From Trichostrongylus colubriformis (taxonomy: Eukaryota > Nematoda > Chromadorea > Rhabditida > Trichostrongylidae), in the NCBI GenBank assembly GCA_963978905.1, contig OZ022256.1:49648001-49712000 (forward strand): DNA of 64,000 nucleotides, given 5' to 3'. Each line of letters begins with the position of its first letter. The first letter of the stretch is position 1. Shown one piece after another: positions 24,275 to 36,000 of the stretch. The position numbers and the translations under genes are program-made. The notes beneath the pieces are model-generated. The model was not told the DNA's origin, searched no databases, and worked only from the letters and a program-made list of their open reading frames with translations.

Positions 24275-25397
24275 TTAGAGTTAGTGTTTCTCCCCCATCT
24301 CCAATATGCCCCGTACCAGATGATCGATCCTGGTGTAACTGGACACTCCTCAACACAACTATGGTTGTGATTATTGATGGAGATGATGCTCTTGTAATCA
24401 AATAAAGTACGGTAGCCAGTGGTGGAACAAATTACCCAGCCAGTATCTAGTCGAAGGCAGTACTCGAACTAGTTGCATGAGGTTGTGATGGGGAGCAATA
24501 ATGCAAAAAGAGCAATTCGAACAGGACCAGCAAAGGTGTCAACCATAAAATTTTATATTTCCTTCGTAACGATTTTTTTTCATTTATTCGGCAAACAGCC
24601 TCCATAAAAGGCCTGTCATATCAATTATCAACACAGTCGTAAACGGATTCCTTCAAAAGTTTTGGCTCCAATACACAGCGAAAGTGCACGTTACTCGCAA
24701 GGAACAGAACTTGCTATATGTATCAAAGTGCGAATGAAGTATTTTACGTGACACCCTCGATTTACACTGAGTACAGGATTAAGCAACAGGTTTTTCGAAC
24801 TGGATTGGTGTTGAAAAGGCTGTTATCATCATTTTCTAGCCTGTCGGTCACCTAATCGAGTAGAGGAAATGTTCTTGGCAGATTTGGACTAAACGCTCAT
24901 GTACAAAGTCCACTTTGTAACTTAAAGGAAGCGGAAGGGGTCCGAAACAAGAGGAAGATGCAACGAAATGAACATTTTGTAACGAACACTCAAGGTTAGA
25001 GGCGATAACCGGCGAAAAATCTCGGATTCAAAAACGCGACGCCGCGGTGTGTATTCGCATCTCATTCGCATCACCACACTGACTTTCCAGTGTGTTGGCG
25101 TTGGCCCGCGGCCTGTAGGAGACAGGCCGCGGGCCAACGCTTTATAATAGAAACATCTCCTCTTGGCACCATGCCAAGGCGTCAAATTGGCGAGTTTGTG
25201 CAATGGCGGCCACTCAAACTCGCCCGTACTACGTCTATTCTACCGTAGGCCAAAATTATCCCCTTCCGGCGTCTTTAACAACGAGGCGAGCAGGCCGTTC
25301 AATGCCGACGATGAAGGTCAAAAGCATTCAGCTCCGAGCGTCTTGAAATATAAGAAAAAGAAGAAAATTTGAAAACAGTGCTATAAAGTATGTAGTA
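24275..25397. other. Unassigned stretch with one strong hairpin
   Basis: No gene supported. The only structured element is the GC-rich hairpin at 25098-25140, listed separately. Confidence 0.4.
25098..25140. repeat. Perfect 19-bp GC-rich hairpin
   Basis: GCGTTGGCCCGCGGCCTGT, a 5-base loop AGGAG, then its exact complement. It is isolated in otherwise ordinary sequence. It could be the core of an old palindromic element or a structured RNA; nothing in the surroundings decides. Confidence 0.85.
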
Positions 25398-26296
25398 TTA
25401 GGTTGATTCATAATAAATCGGACAAATGGTAGTGATGATTTCTAGAGATCATAACTCAGTAACGAATTAACGAAAATGGACGCGCGAGGTACCGTTGGAA
25501 TGAGTATGAAAAGCTCTTCAAAGTACCGCAAAATAATCACACCAAAGTAAATTCATTCCGCCACAATGCCGCACGATTTCAAGCGGTCCAGAGACCACAT
25601 CCGCAACGTCATACCATTTATATCGCTATCTGGCCAGGAACCCGCGGATATCGGCAGACGTCTGATAGAAGTTCACAAGGAGCATGCCCCCGGCAGAAGT
25701 ACACTGTAGTTGTAGCATTCGAAGTTTGCGTCAGGCGACTATTCCATCGAAGACGAAAACCGCGGTTGGTGGAGCGTACACGGCGTAGAGTACTGGGAGC
25801 TGCTCGATGAAGGTACCACAGTATCCGCCGACGTCTACGTTCGTCAATTACGAGAATTGAAGGCCAATGTCCAAAGTTCGCTACGGCGGCGGTCACATGT
25901 CTACTTCCAGCACGACAACGTGTCTACTTCCACAGACCGCACTTCGCAAGATCGACCAAGGCCGAGCTGCTGTCGTACAGTTGGACCGTACTTCTATACC
26001 CACCGTACTCCCCAGACCTGGCCCCTTCAGATTTCCACCTTTTCTCCCACAGCCAACGCCACCTGGACGGCCAAGACTTCAAAACTCGCGACGAGGTCAA
26101 GGCGGCACTCGGCAACTTCTTCGAGCTCCAGCTTCCGGCCTTCTGGAGCAAGGGCATCCATGATCTGCCTATACCGTGGCAGAAGGTCATCGATAAAGAT
26201 GGAGTACATTTCAAGTGATTCCCTGTTGTCGTAAAAAAGTTGTACGACAATAATTAAAATTGGTCAATTTGTCCGATTTATTATGAATCAACCTAA
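25398..26296 (+). mobile_element. Internally deleted mariner element with intact ends
   Basis: An 899-bp element with perfect or near-perfect ends, TTAGGTTGATTCATAATAAA and its complement, flanked by TA. The last third (about 25980-26215, plus strand) encodes the C-terminal part of a mariner transposase: PYSPDLAPSDFHLF, then DEVKAALGNFF, WSKGIHDLP and WQKVIDKDG before a stop. A YFQHDN piece precedes it in another frame. The N-terminal DNA-binding part seen in full mariners is missing and frames are shifted, so it is non-autonomous. Confidence 0.85.
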
Positions 26297-26299
26297 TAT

Positions 26300-27106
26300 C
26301 TTGAATGAAACATCCAGTCGCTTGTGCAGGGATCGTATGACTCAGGCGCATGCCGCTGTAGCTAAATACTAAAAACAACTGAATGGGATGCGTACAGTGA
26401 ACTGGTTGTGTTAGTAAGCAGAGAGATTTCTATGCAAGACGTCATGCAGACGTCGAATGTTCGCTAGAGGAAAGCCTACCAAGAGGGGTTAACGCAGGAC
26501 GAGATACCGCGCTCCAGTTATTCAGCAACTGCTTCGATTAGTGAAGCAGTCCATCACCTGAAGTCCCTAGTTAAGACCCGGGATACCAATCTAACCGAGT
26601 CTGCATGAAAATAGAATGCAGCGAAGAGAGCTACAGAAGATCACACGTGGTAATTCTGTGACGTTATTTATTTGCCAATTTATTAAGCATTTTCAAAGAC
26701 ATGGTATTCATCGAGGCTAATACGAACAACAATGAAACGTGAAAAAGAAGGTGAAAGAGAACCAGATCACATTTAGCCTGTATTTATTTATTTACTTATT
26801 TATTTATTTATTGGGCGCTCGAAAGACTTGTTACAATGGTACGTAACTACCAATGAACAGTAACAATGGTAATTCGTAAACCAAAAAGCAAAGCAGACAT
26901 CAGCGCCTCACAATACCCCTATTATGAACGTCTTCGGGAGATAAGAGGAAATTTTCGTGAGGTGCTTTCGCAATGAGGGGGGGGGGGTGAGGCATCCCAC
27001 TATGGACATTATTTCTACCTAAGCCTACAAGGGGAAAAACCCCTTCTTTCCTCCACTAAGGTATAGACAAAAATATACGATATGCTTAGATGTGCGACTT
27101 TGCATA
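26300..27106. other. Unassigned stretch with an AT-rich low-complexity tract
   Basis: Positions about 26775-26812 are a TTTA-type tandem repeat. Nothing else is supported. Confidence 0.5.
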
Positions 27107-27346
27107 GGGTGTGTGCAGATATGACAGCGAATCGCGTGGCCGACCGCGGCGAGCGGCGCGGCTGGTGCGAGTGCCAGTGGCAGGGCATGGCACCCTTCAA
27201 GCGAAGCAGTGTGGCATGAGTGGAAGCGAGACGTGACGCAGTCACGCTTGGCCGACTCCCGAGGGCAATCGATACGGCGAGTCGTACTGGTGGTGCCACG
27301 AGTGAAACGCCGCAAAGCGATTTGCTGTCATATCTGCACACACCCC
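27107..27346. mobile_element. hAT-like MITE (family A), copy 3
   Basis: 240 bp, the same length as copy 1, with ends GGGTGTGTGCAGATATGACA and TGTCATATCTGCACACACCC. The putative 8-bp duplications are TTTGCATA on the left and TTTTCATA on the right, differing at one base, which suggests an older insertion. Confidence 0.8.
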
Positions 27347-29382
27347 TTTTCATAAGATGTCCCCTCCCCTCATTGCGACAGCACCTTTCGGAAGATAGGA
27401 GGGTTCGGGAACGGGAGAGGGAGACGTTTCGAGAGAATTGAGACAAGTGTCACACAGATAAATCGCGACAAAAAATCACGTAACGAAATTTTAACTCATA
27501 CAACATATCCTCAAAGAAGTGACAATGACCATTACTTCCAAAAAGCAGTAATGCGGAATCATCATCAGATCCCTGAAAGGTAACTAAAGGTTTTGTCATC
27601 TTTATTAGTAAAGATAAAATTTGATGGTGCCAAGGTAAGTGCATGGCGCATGCCGACCTTTACTTTCCTGAATGATCTAGTCAAAAGGGTCTGAATAATG
27701 TGCTCTTCATGCTACCTTGACCTGCACGGGTCAGTGGGTCACATCATACACTTGTCATCGCAGTCATATAGTAGCCTGACGAAAAACGACATAATCCCTC
27801 ACAATATGAAGTATCGATTAGCAATCAATGCGAGATTCTTCTAAAAGAGAAAAATACAAAACCACTCGATGTTTTTTGATATTCTTTCTTCATGCATGAA
27901 AAAGGTATAAAAAAGGGAGGGGCACCCGTACACCCGAGTAATTGCAATCACATAAACGAAGACTTCACAAAAGAGCAAATTTCACATTACAATTAAGCAT
28001 GAATAAAATATGTCGAGCTCTATTTGCAAAAAGTATATTTTCAACCGGAATAATATCAATGAATACGATACCCTCGTCACTAAAACCATACTCTACAGAA
28101 AAGTTTGGAAATGCCCTGATAAGTTCCAAGTTTTGTATACGTGATACTAACCACGCCCATATTTGGCCGGATTACCATACGTGAATGCACTGAGGTGAAG
28201 AACCAGAAAATCAGGACGAATCAGAGAGCCATTAAGTAATGCATAAACGTGATAGAAACGATTGCAGGGCAACATGAGTCAAGCACAAAAGAATTAACGC
28301 CATTAGCTGGATCTATAGTTCCCTGGAACCAGATCATGCAGTCTTGTGAATTTATGTAGTGAATAATTTTCATTCTTACATTTACATATTTAATTGACAT
28401 AAGATTTTGGGAAAAAAGCTACTTCGTTCACCTTCTTTTTGATATTTGTAGGTTGTAGACCTAAAGGGAAACTGAGCCTTCCATGAGATGCAGGAAACCG
28501 TTCCGAAAGGTTTTTTAAATGATTCCTCGAATCTTTGATTACCAAAGTGAAGGTCTATACAATAATGGTTGCGGTCAAAAATAGATTATCGAATAATGAA
28601 TGGATCATGGGAAGTTGCTGGAGTACAGCCGTTGCTACAGGCGTTACGATCAATCTTTAGAATCTCAATAAAATGCGTTTCAATAATGAAAAGTATTAGA
28701 AAAGGATTTGTCACGATTTTGGATCAATAAGGCCTCTAATTAGCAAGCACAAACTTATTTCGCCTGTTTATGAGCCTCAAATGAAGGATCCGCAATAGCT
28801 GACCACACCACTTTTGTTCAGAAATAAAATGAAATAGCATTAAAGGCAATCAAGGATATGATTTGGAAAGAAGAAAAAAAAATAAGCGGATGAAAAAGGA
28901 CATATGGATCAAAGTCACTGACATTGCCGCAAAAAGAGGATTTGTCAGACCAACGGGGCTACAACTCCGACGACTTAGTCCGCCTGCCCCCGCCGTGCTA
29001 ATTCCAGATGACCTTGAAGGTCATGATTGTCCCTCGGGAGAAAAAAATGCCTCTGCATCAGACATTCTATTGATTCTTGATATTCACATGTTGTCCAACT
29101 TGTTGAGCTTCATAGTTGATGAGTGATGTATGGGGAGGAGTAGAAGAGGGGGGGGGGGGGAGGGGACGAAGAGTGAGGTGTCAGGTTAGTAGTGGCTGAC
29201 CCAGATCCGGTCGCAGCGGCGGTTCGCATCCATCCCACTCGAAAAACCCGACATCAAACAGGTCTCCACACCACTTCAGGCCAATCCATGCAGACCAGTA
29301 TCCCTTCATATAAGGGCAAAGTACGTTAAAGAAGATATGTCACAAATACGGCGCTAGTGCATCACTCGTTAGCTTTCTTGGC
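27347..29382. other. Unassigned stretch
   Basis: No gene supported. The 19-base block at 28151-28169 recurs at 48511-48529 and contains a CArG-like sequence (see findings). A poly-G run lies near 29145-29160. Confidence 0.4.
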
Positions 29383-29849
29383 ACTATTAACCCAAAGCTA
29401 CCCCACTACCTCTTCAACCGATGGGTCGAAGAGGTGATTTTGAAAAACTTTTCGATTTGGCTGCAAACTTGTACCCAGGGGTAATTCGACCCGTAAAACA
29501 CAAATATGACATTCGCTTGGCGCGGAACTGCTTGGCGCCCGCGCCATAGGCGCCATGTTAGCGCAGGCGCCATGCAGTTCCTCCCTAAACGAATGTCATA
29601 TTCGTGTTCTACGAGTCGAAATACCCCTTGGGACAAATTTTGAGAGAGTTTGGTGATCCACCCCATTTTGGCGCCGGCGCCTATGGCGCAGGAGCCATGC
29701 AGTTTCTCCCTAAACGAATGTCATATTCGTATTCTACGGGTCGAAATACCCCCGGGTAGAAATTTGTAGCTAAATCGAGAGGTTTTCCAAAAATCATCTC
29801 TTTGACCGCATCGCTTGAAGAGGCAATGGGGTAGCGTTAGGTAAATAGT
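29383..29849. repeat. Palindromic repeat with GGCGCC-rich core
   Basis: Ends are inverted: CACTATTAACCCAAAGCTAC at the left and GGGGTAGCGTTAGGTAAATAG at the right in imperfect complement. The right arm contains an internal duplication: GCCATGCAGTT, CTCCCTAAACGAATGTCATA and ACGNGTCGAAATACCCC appear twice (about 29570-29630 and 29694-29752). The centre is rich in GGCGCC and CGCCATAGGCGCC wording. Confidence 0.7.
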
Positions 29850-30023
29850 ACCGCTTTGTAGATTTTTGTTCTAAACAGTACACACCACTCAGGACCATGA
29901 TGAATAACACAAGGAAAACGACGGAATACGATCGCGAAACGATCTTAAATCTATAGTTAGAGCATAGAGTACTCTAACCTGCTAACGCACCTACTTTTTC
30001 CAGGCAAGCAGGTCAAAAGCGAT

Positions 30024-30153
30024 TACAGTCCATTTCGAAGCGCTTGATAGGGTGCAGCGTGAGTGGCGAGAGTGAGAGCGTGTGGCGGGGTGAGAGGGTT
30101 TGACACACTCCAACCCAAGCCACGCGCTATCAAGCGCTCGGAAATGGACTGTA
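30024..30153. mobile_element. Small palindromic MITE
   Basis: 130 bp. TACAGTCCATTTCGAAGCGC followed by TTGATAG is mirrored at the right by CTATCAAGCGC and GGAAATGGACTGTA. A GAGTGGCGAGAGTGAGAGCG segment lies in the loop region. It is single copy here. Confidence 0.7.
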
Positions 30154-30559
30154 CCTACATATATTGCTCAGAAAATCGAAAACCGTAAGCATTTGAAGCT
30201 GGTTGGGGGGTAGGACAAGGTGACCTTCTCCGAGGCCTCCACATGCCTAATACCTATTCCAACGTACAAAAATCATCATTCGAATCACTATAATACATAC
30301 ACAGTTGCTGTAGTGAACCTCTACTGGAAAGGATGACAGAGATGGGTCATCCAGTTCGAAGCCCCTTCTCTTCCTAGCTCCACGCGAAATTTACACCCTC
30401 GGTAACAGTCATTTCCTCGTATCGCCCATTTCTTCTACTTTCTGATTGTTTTGGGATGTCCCTTTTGCTTCCAATGTCCAGAAAACCATTTTTCGATTTT
30501 CAGATTGAAAGAGTTATTGAAACACGCGCGCGCTAGTGGTGTTCCTCTTTGTTGTCAGA

Positions 30560-30733
30560 AGAATGGCCCGATAGATTTGTTGCACTCAAGCAAAGCAAGC
30601 CGGTTCGTTTTCCTCAGGGATTGGATCGTCATATCGACAGCCGTTTCGGTGAACGATTGCCATTCTCAGGGAAAAGCCAGTATCCACATCTATCAAAACT
30701 TATCCAAAGGCAGATACTGCCTCAATGCGGTTA
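30560..30733 (+). CDS. Possible isolated exon, unrecognised
   Basis: The frame here is open with nematode-like codon choice. It carries pieces such as WPDRFVALKQSKPVRFPQG and SQYPHLSKLIQRQILPQCG, and is preceded by a fair acceptor TCTTTGTTGTCAG. Neighbouring exons could not be found. It may be an exon of an unrecognised gene, a gene remnant, or chance. The rest of 30155-31700 holds nothing I can support except a long C-run near 31510-31527. Confidence 0.25.
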
Positions 30734-31702
30734 AGGCCCTGATCAGTTATTATGGGACTCTTCCCTTCGGAATCCCTCATATCCCTAATACAAGCCCTCT
30801 AAAGAGTCCACTGCGGAAGTAAGCAGCGGGCAAGCTGGGCATTATTCGCCCTGTCCATTACTTCCTTGACATTTCTGTTTGCCAATGCTTTTCCTATTAA
30901 GTTTTGTTACTGTTGCTGACCATCGCATCAACACTTGAATAAATCTAGTGAAAATCCACTTCAGGTAACATGAGCATCCACTCGTTCTATTACACTAGCT
31001 GACCTGAGCTGCTTCAAAGAGCTTTCACAAGGAATTATAATATTTAAATCGATGGGACCATTGAAAATGGCATTATTGGGCGTCCACAGCTCATCCTTTT
31101 CCCTGAAATGATCGTAAATCCCACAATGGAGTTTTTATTCAGCAAGTTTAAGCTCAAGCTGTGTGTAAAAAGGTCGTCTGCGAGTTTTTGAAAGAAGCCA
31201 GATTCTGGACCGCTGCAGCAATGACATAACCACATTTAAAGGCAGTTCAACAGGCAATTCATTGACGTCCCATAAACGCAATTTCCATGATTTTCAAGAT
31301 ATGACCAGCGCGTATGGTGGTTTTAGCCGGTTTCGCAGAGCGCACAGTGCCCACATTAACATACGTCACTATGGCCTAGTCAGTGTCGTATCTGACAACA
31401 CAGCAGATTCTAATATTATCACTGCACAGCAGTGAAAATCACACCATGGAAAATGACAAGCCCAGTGAAAGAATATGCTTTAGCTACTCCATGGCCTTCA
31501 GCCCACTGACCCCCCCCCCCCCCCCCACAAATAAAATGGTAATGTATGGTAATGTGAAGGTCGTAAACAATGGTTCTCTTGACTCCTAACCATTTATATA
31601 CATCTGATCAATTATTAAATGGAATGAAAATGTCTGCTGCACAAGAATAATACAGTTTAACAAAATTTATGATGATAAAGACATAACAACAACGAAAACC
31701 GT

Positions 31703-33010
31703 TTAAGAACGTGGCCTTTCTTTTTTGCCTTTGAACAGGGCAGAAAGCGATGTGTTTGCGACCTTGACAATCTTGAAGCGAACACCGGGAATATCTCCGA
31801 CGGCGTGACCAGATCGTCCGAAACCAGATACGAGCACCTCGTCGTTCTCCTTAAAAAACGAGAAAGTAAGTACAACGTGGAAAACATTAGTGTAACTTGA
31901 TAAATTTCGATGAATGTATAAACTTTATTGAGTCGAACGCTATTTGCACATCCGACTCACCCAAAAAGTTTAACCGTTCGTTATTGCTCAATTTGACGGC
32001 TGGCAAAGCTAGAAAAGCTAGCAAATACCAGTGCTTTTGATGAGCTTAGGCATGGTGGACATTAGACACCATTTAAGTATTTTCTGTTTGAGTTAATTTG
32101 ACATGACGTTACCTCAAATCAACACTTAGGTAACCACGGAAATGAAAACCCTCGAAGTATTGTCCGAATCCGTAGTATTCAAACCAACGAAACAATGAAC
32201 AGGGCCCTTCAAAGGTACAGCGGGCTACTTATGAAAAGTTTGGAATTTTCGTTCTCCCGATACTCATTAGATGCCACGTCTTCGATGTGAATCTCACTGC
32301 ATTCTACATTGAGCCAGACGAAGTGAGTTGACAAGCAACGGCCTGGACGATACGTATATACTAACAGGTTTCCCAAATAGAGAAAAAAGTAACTCTTAAA
32401 TGACCTAACACAATGTCACATCAACATAAATATAAGTCACTAGCTCAAAATAACGAAAAGTAATCGATTAAACCATCCACCTCAACGAAATTCAAGCAAC
32501 CATCATTAGGTACGAAAGCGGTGATCTTTTTGCCGTTCTTGATCAACTGTACACGAACACACTTGCGAATGGCAGAGTTGGGCTGCTTGGCTTCAACGCC
32601 GCTGGAATTCAATAGTAACATAGAAGCTTCTAAAAACTATAAAACTCAAAAGAAAGGATGAATGTATGCGCGCAATTGAGACAAATGTAAATTACACAAT
32701 CATCTCACCCAAAGCTACACATCGATCGTTCTAGCTCAATTTGACGGCTGGCAAGGCTAGAGATGCTAGCAGAAACCAGTGCTTTTGATGAGCATTACTA
32801 TCCCTAGTATGTGTTACCAAGCAATAACATTCTCTGCAGAACTCACATCTTCTCAAGAACGATTCCCTTGGCGTGAGAGGCACCTCCGAATGGGTTAGAC
32901 TTCCATCGAGTTCCAAGATGGGCCTTTTTGTAGGCCTTATCACACCATCTCTGTGACTGACGGTGAATTTTCAGCTTACGAGCCGTACGGATTCCCTTAG
33001 GCTTTCCCAT
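31703..33010 (-). CDS. rps-23: 40S ribosomal protein S23 (uS12 family)
   Basis: Three exons: 33010-32847, 32601-32481 and 31849-31703. They join in phase to 144 codons (143 residues plus TAA), exactly the eukaryotic S23 length. The protein starts [20 protein letters not shown]. It contains [20 protein letters not shown], the universally conserved decoding-site loop [17 protein letters not shown] and [16 protein letters not shown], and ends KKERPRS. It is a small-subunit protein at the decoding centre, active in the cytoplasm. The ATG follows an acceptor by 6 bases. Both introns carry a paralogous H/ACA snoRNA-like sequence, listed separately, making this a likely snoRNA host gene. Confidence 0.97.
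31912..32045 (-). ncRNA. Candidate H/ACA snoRNA 2, in rps-23 intron 2
   Basis: Same length (134 nt) and layout as the intron 1 copy. All 5' hairpin stems (GCTCA/TGAGC, CTGG/CCAG, GCTAG/CTAGC) and both 9-nt pocket strands are identical to copy 1; changes within that hairpin fall only in the apical loop and the small inner bulge. The hinge is ATAACGA. The 3' hairpin has outer stem TGAGTC/GACTCA, so relative to copy 1 one pair changed on both sides (A-T to T-A) and one went from U-G to C-G. The 3' end is ACATTC at 31912, about 62 nt before the intron 2 acceptor. Confidence 0.7.
32660..32793 (-). ncRNA. Candidate H/ACA snoRNA 1, in rps-23 intron 1
   Basis: In the sense of the host gene the 60-nt 5' hairpin folds as GCTCA, pocket TCAAAAGCA, CTGG, GCTAG, loop, CTAGC, CCAG, pocket CCGTCAAAT, TGAGC. 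The hinge is AGAACGA, a near-match to the H box ANANNA, 14 nt after the pocket. A 3' hairpin follows with outer stem TGAGAT/GTCTCA. The 3' end is ACATTC, an ACA box three bases from the end at 32660. It lies 53 nt after the intron donor and about 58 nt before the acceptor, typical placement for intron-processed snoRNAs. The paralogue is at 31912-32045. Box and stem are read from sequence; function is inferred. Confidence 0.7.
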
Positions 33011-33016
33011 GATTAC

Positions 33017-33026
33017 CTTAAAAAAG
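33017..33026 (-). promoter_or_regulatory. Probable spliced-leader acceptor of rps-23
   Basis: On the minus strand CTTTTTTAAG ends at 33017, leaving a 6-base 5' leader before the ATG. A polypyrimidine tract ending AAG this close to a start codon is typical of nematode trans-splicing. I infer this from position; the SL RNA gene is not in the window. Confidence 0.55.
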
Positions 33027-36000
33027 CAGCTTCAGTAACCAATGCAGAGACGACAAGCATACAAAAACGAGGAGAAATACCGAACCACATAGCAAAGCGA
33101 ATAATACGAACTCAGTTTACAAGCAAAACGAAAACAATTTAGGCCCGCAAAACAAATCTATGAGAAAAGTGTGTCAGCATCCACAGTAACGTTGTGGTTT
33201 TCAGCCTGCGCATCTAACATTTTTACCATTGGAGCGCTGTTTGTCATTCGTCCATATTCAATAACATTTCTCTGTTTCCGCAGCATCTGTGCGTGTTCTT
33301 TACCTTTTTATAATCTCTTTATGTTTATCTAAATTAAATCTACTCACCTGTAACAACTACTGACGGAGTGGGTCATTTTTCGAAGTTTTCTAACTAGAAG
33401 TAGTTTTCTGTTCTTTTTCAGTTTCATGCTTTGTTTCTTTTTTTGTTTCCATTTCTAATTTTTTTTGGATTTTCCATTGTTTAGAAGATTTACAGGCTTG
33501 GTAGTATGGCAGATGCTTTCTTGGACACATTTGGGTTTGTTCGCTAGTTTGATAGTTGTTTTGGGGTTCTTTGAGATGTTTTATTGGGAATGCACTCCAG
33601 CTCATGCATGTATACTTTTTGATTCTGCCCTCCTCCACTTGACTACTACTGGTATTTTGCTTTTCAGCTCATTCAATTGTAGTCGAGATGGTTTAGTCCG
33701 AACCAGTCTGATCTGAGGTAGCAAGTTTATTTGTGGGCTAGGAATGTTTTAGCTTGAGTTTGAACACTTATCACTTATTTCTTTTTCGTAGGGTTTTGTC
33801 ATGCAACATATTGCATGAAGTATCTACCTACTCGATAGCATGATATTCGGAATGCTTTCTTCTTTTACACTTTCCAACGTCGCATAACTCGTTCAATCAG
33901 TATTCCTGTTAGCGAAGTGAAATGGTTTGTTTTCAGGAGTAATGGTTTCACAAGCTGTCCTATACGTGGGTCACATTCTTCCTGTGGGTTTGGTATGGCT
34001 GGCCTGTGTCACCAACTTTATACCATTCAATAGAATCTGCTCTAACTGCGATTGCTTGCGTCACATAATATTCTATGTAAGTTGTTCAGTTTTCGGGAAT
34101 ACTTCCATCCGTATCACATGTTAGAGTGGGATTCCGAAAGCAACAAGAGTTTTTCACAGCGGCAATGGCGATATGTCGTTTCAGAGATCGGCTAGTTCAG
34201 CTAGGCTTACTTGTATCTCAGACAACGTGCATTTTGGCTTGTATCGTAAGTGGCCAGACCCACTCTCATCGCCAGTGTAATGAGCAGAGTGACCCGAAAA
34301 GGGATTATCGATGGTGTTTTCCACGTGTTGTTGTTTTTCAACTTTGGAACATCACAAGTGAACAAATTAAAAAGTGCATCTTATGTTCTAGTCTCTTTGC
34401 AGTTGTGTAACAACTGAGTGGTTCCGAACACGCAGGGAACTTTCTTTAAGTGCACCTGCAATAGTTAGGATATTCAAGAAAGGGGCGGAAGGTCACTCTT
34501 TGTCAACGGATTAGCAATAGAAACTGCGTCCGAAGCTCTATTGAGTCTAAGCTAAAGGTAATGAGGAAGCCGGAACTGAAAAAGTGATCCCCCGAAATTG
34601 AATGGTTTTGTAGTTGATGAATTTCGAAGATATGGTTTGTGATGAACTTAGTAAACTGAAAAATGCTCCTTGCGCAGTTCGTTTGGATACATCTCGGCCG
34701 TAGGACTGCTTCCTAATGATCTTTCTCAACTGCGAAATACCCTTTAACCGTGCCTCCATTACAGTCTTGCACTGGTACACGGCTAGTGCACAATACACCG
34801 TCCTTGACCTGTGTAGGAGCAACAGATTCCACTCATGATTTTCGCTTCCACACCGCTGTATATTTTTATTGGCTTTTACTATTTGTATGATTCAATTCTG
34901 GGTAGATTTCTTACGCGCTATTTTTTTCTCGTTAATTTTTCTAGTATTTCAGGCTCCACTATACGCCGTCCTCCTTCTTGGGGTGAGTTCCTTCCTTTTT
35001 TAGATTCATTTCTTTTGTATTTTGAGAACTTCTTTGATGCTCCCTGGAGCATTAGGCAATAACATAGCTCTTTATGATTATTTGCGTCACAACATTGAGT
35101 AATTCTGGTGTTCTCACACTAGGTCCAATCATGAGATCCCCGACGTACCATGTTTGCCGTAGTCGCTATCGTAGAGCTCATTCACATCCTTCTAGTTTGG
35201 CAACCACCCTATAGAACTATACCAGTCTATCACTCACTCGCAGTCAGTTTACAACGCAAGTAAGCTGCCTCGAAGTAAATATGTGTACAACTTATGTTTG
35301 ATAGAAGGAGGTGAATGTGGAAATTAGGAATCGGTATGAAGGTTTGACGTTAGACTTTCCGCAAGCAGCATCTGCTCATGTTTTTCTGTGTAACTTCCTG
35401 CGCGGTAGCATCAAACATTCTTGAATGATCAGGTCTGCTGCCTTGATACGCGCTGTCGTTGTGTTCTCCACTTTTGGAGAAGCTATCCATTGAAGTAGAT
35501 GTATATGATACAGATCTATGCCGCATCATCAGTGGTTTATGGCGTCGCGACATTTAACGATTGTCCTTCCGCTAAAGATGAGCTGGTAAAGGAGATAAAA
35601 GAAGCACAGGAGGACCTGAGAAAAAGAAAAATTATATAGGTTTCCTGGAATACTCACTGTTTTCACGGGGATGTGTAAATTTTCAGTTGTGGATGCTTTA
35701 GAGTTTTTATGTTTTACGCGTTATCTGTGATATTTTTTAATTTATTTGCCATTAAGTCATTAACTTTTCATCATTCCATGGATAAAATCTTGTGTGCGGG
35801 TCGTGTGTTACTTGCAGAAGCAGAGTTTTTAGATAAACTGATTGATCGATATTGGTGAAGGTGGTGGATTGATCAGTTGAGGAAACTGGTAACTCTGATA
35901 AGAGGAGTAAGAGCTCATTTTGTTGTGGACCGTTAATTGTTCTCCTATTCAATGTAGTTGACAAATAGTCTTCAGAAATCGTCAAAGTTGCTTGTAATCT

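Noticed and set aside
31986..32793. rps-23 intron repeats as a MITE
   Set aside because: They have the same orientation as the host, identical length, conserved pocket, covarying stem, and no terminal inverted repeats or target duplications; a snoRNA reading fits better.
33465..34410. Possible membrane receptor on the plus strand
   Set aside because: The hydrophobic frames are T-rich and do not connect through plausible introns. No receptor motif is visible.
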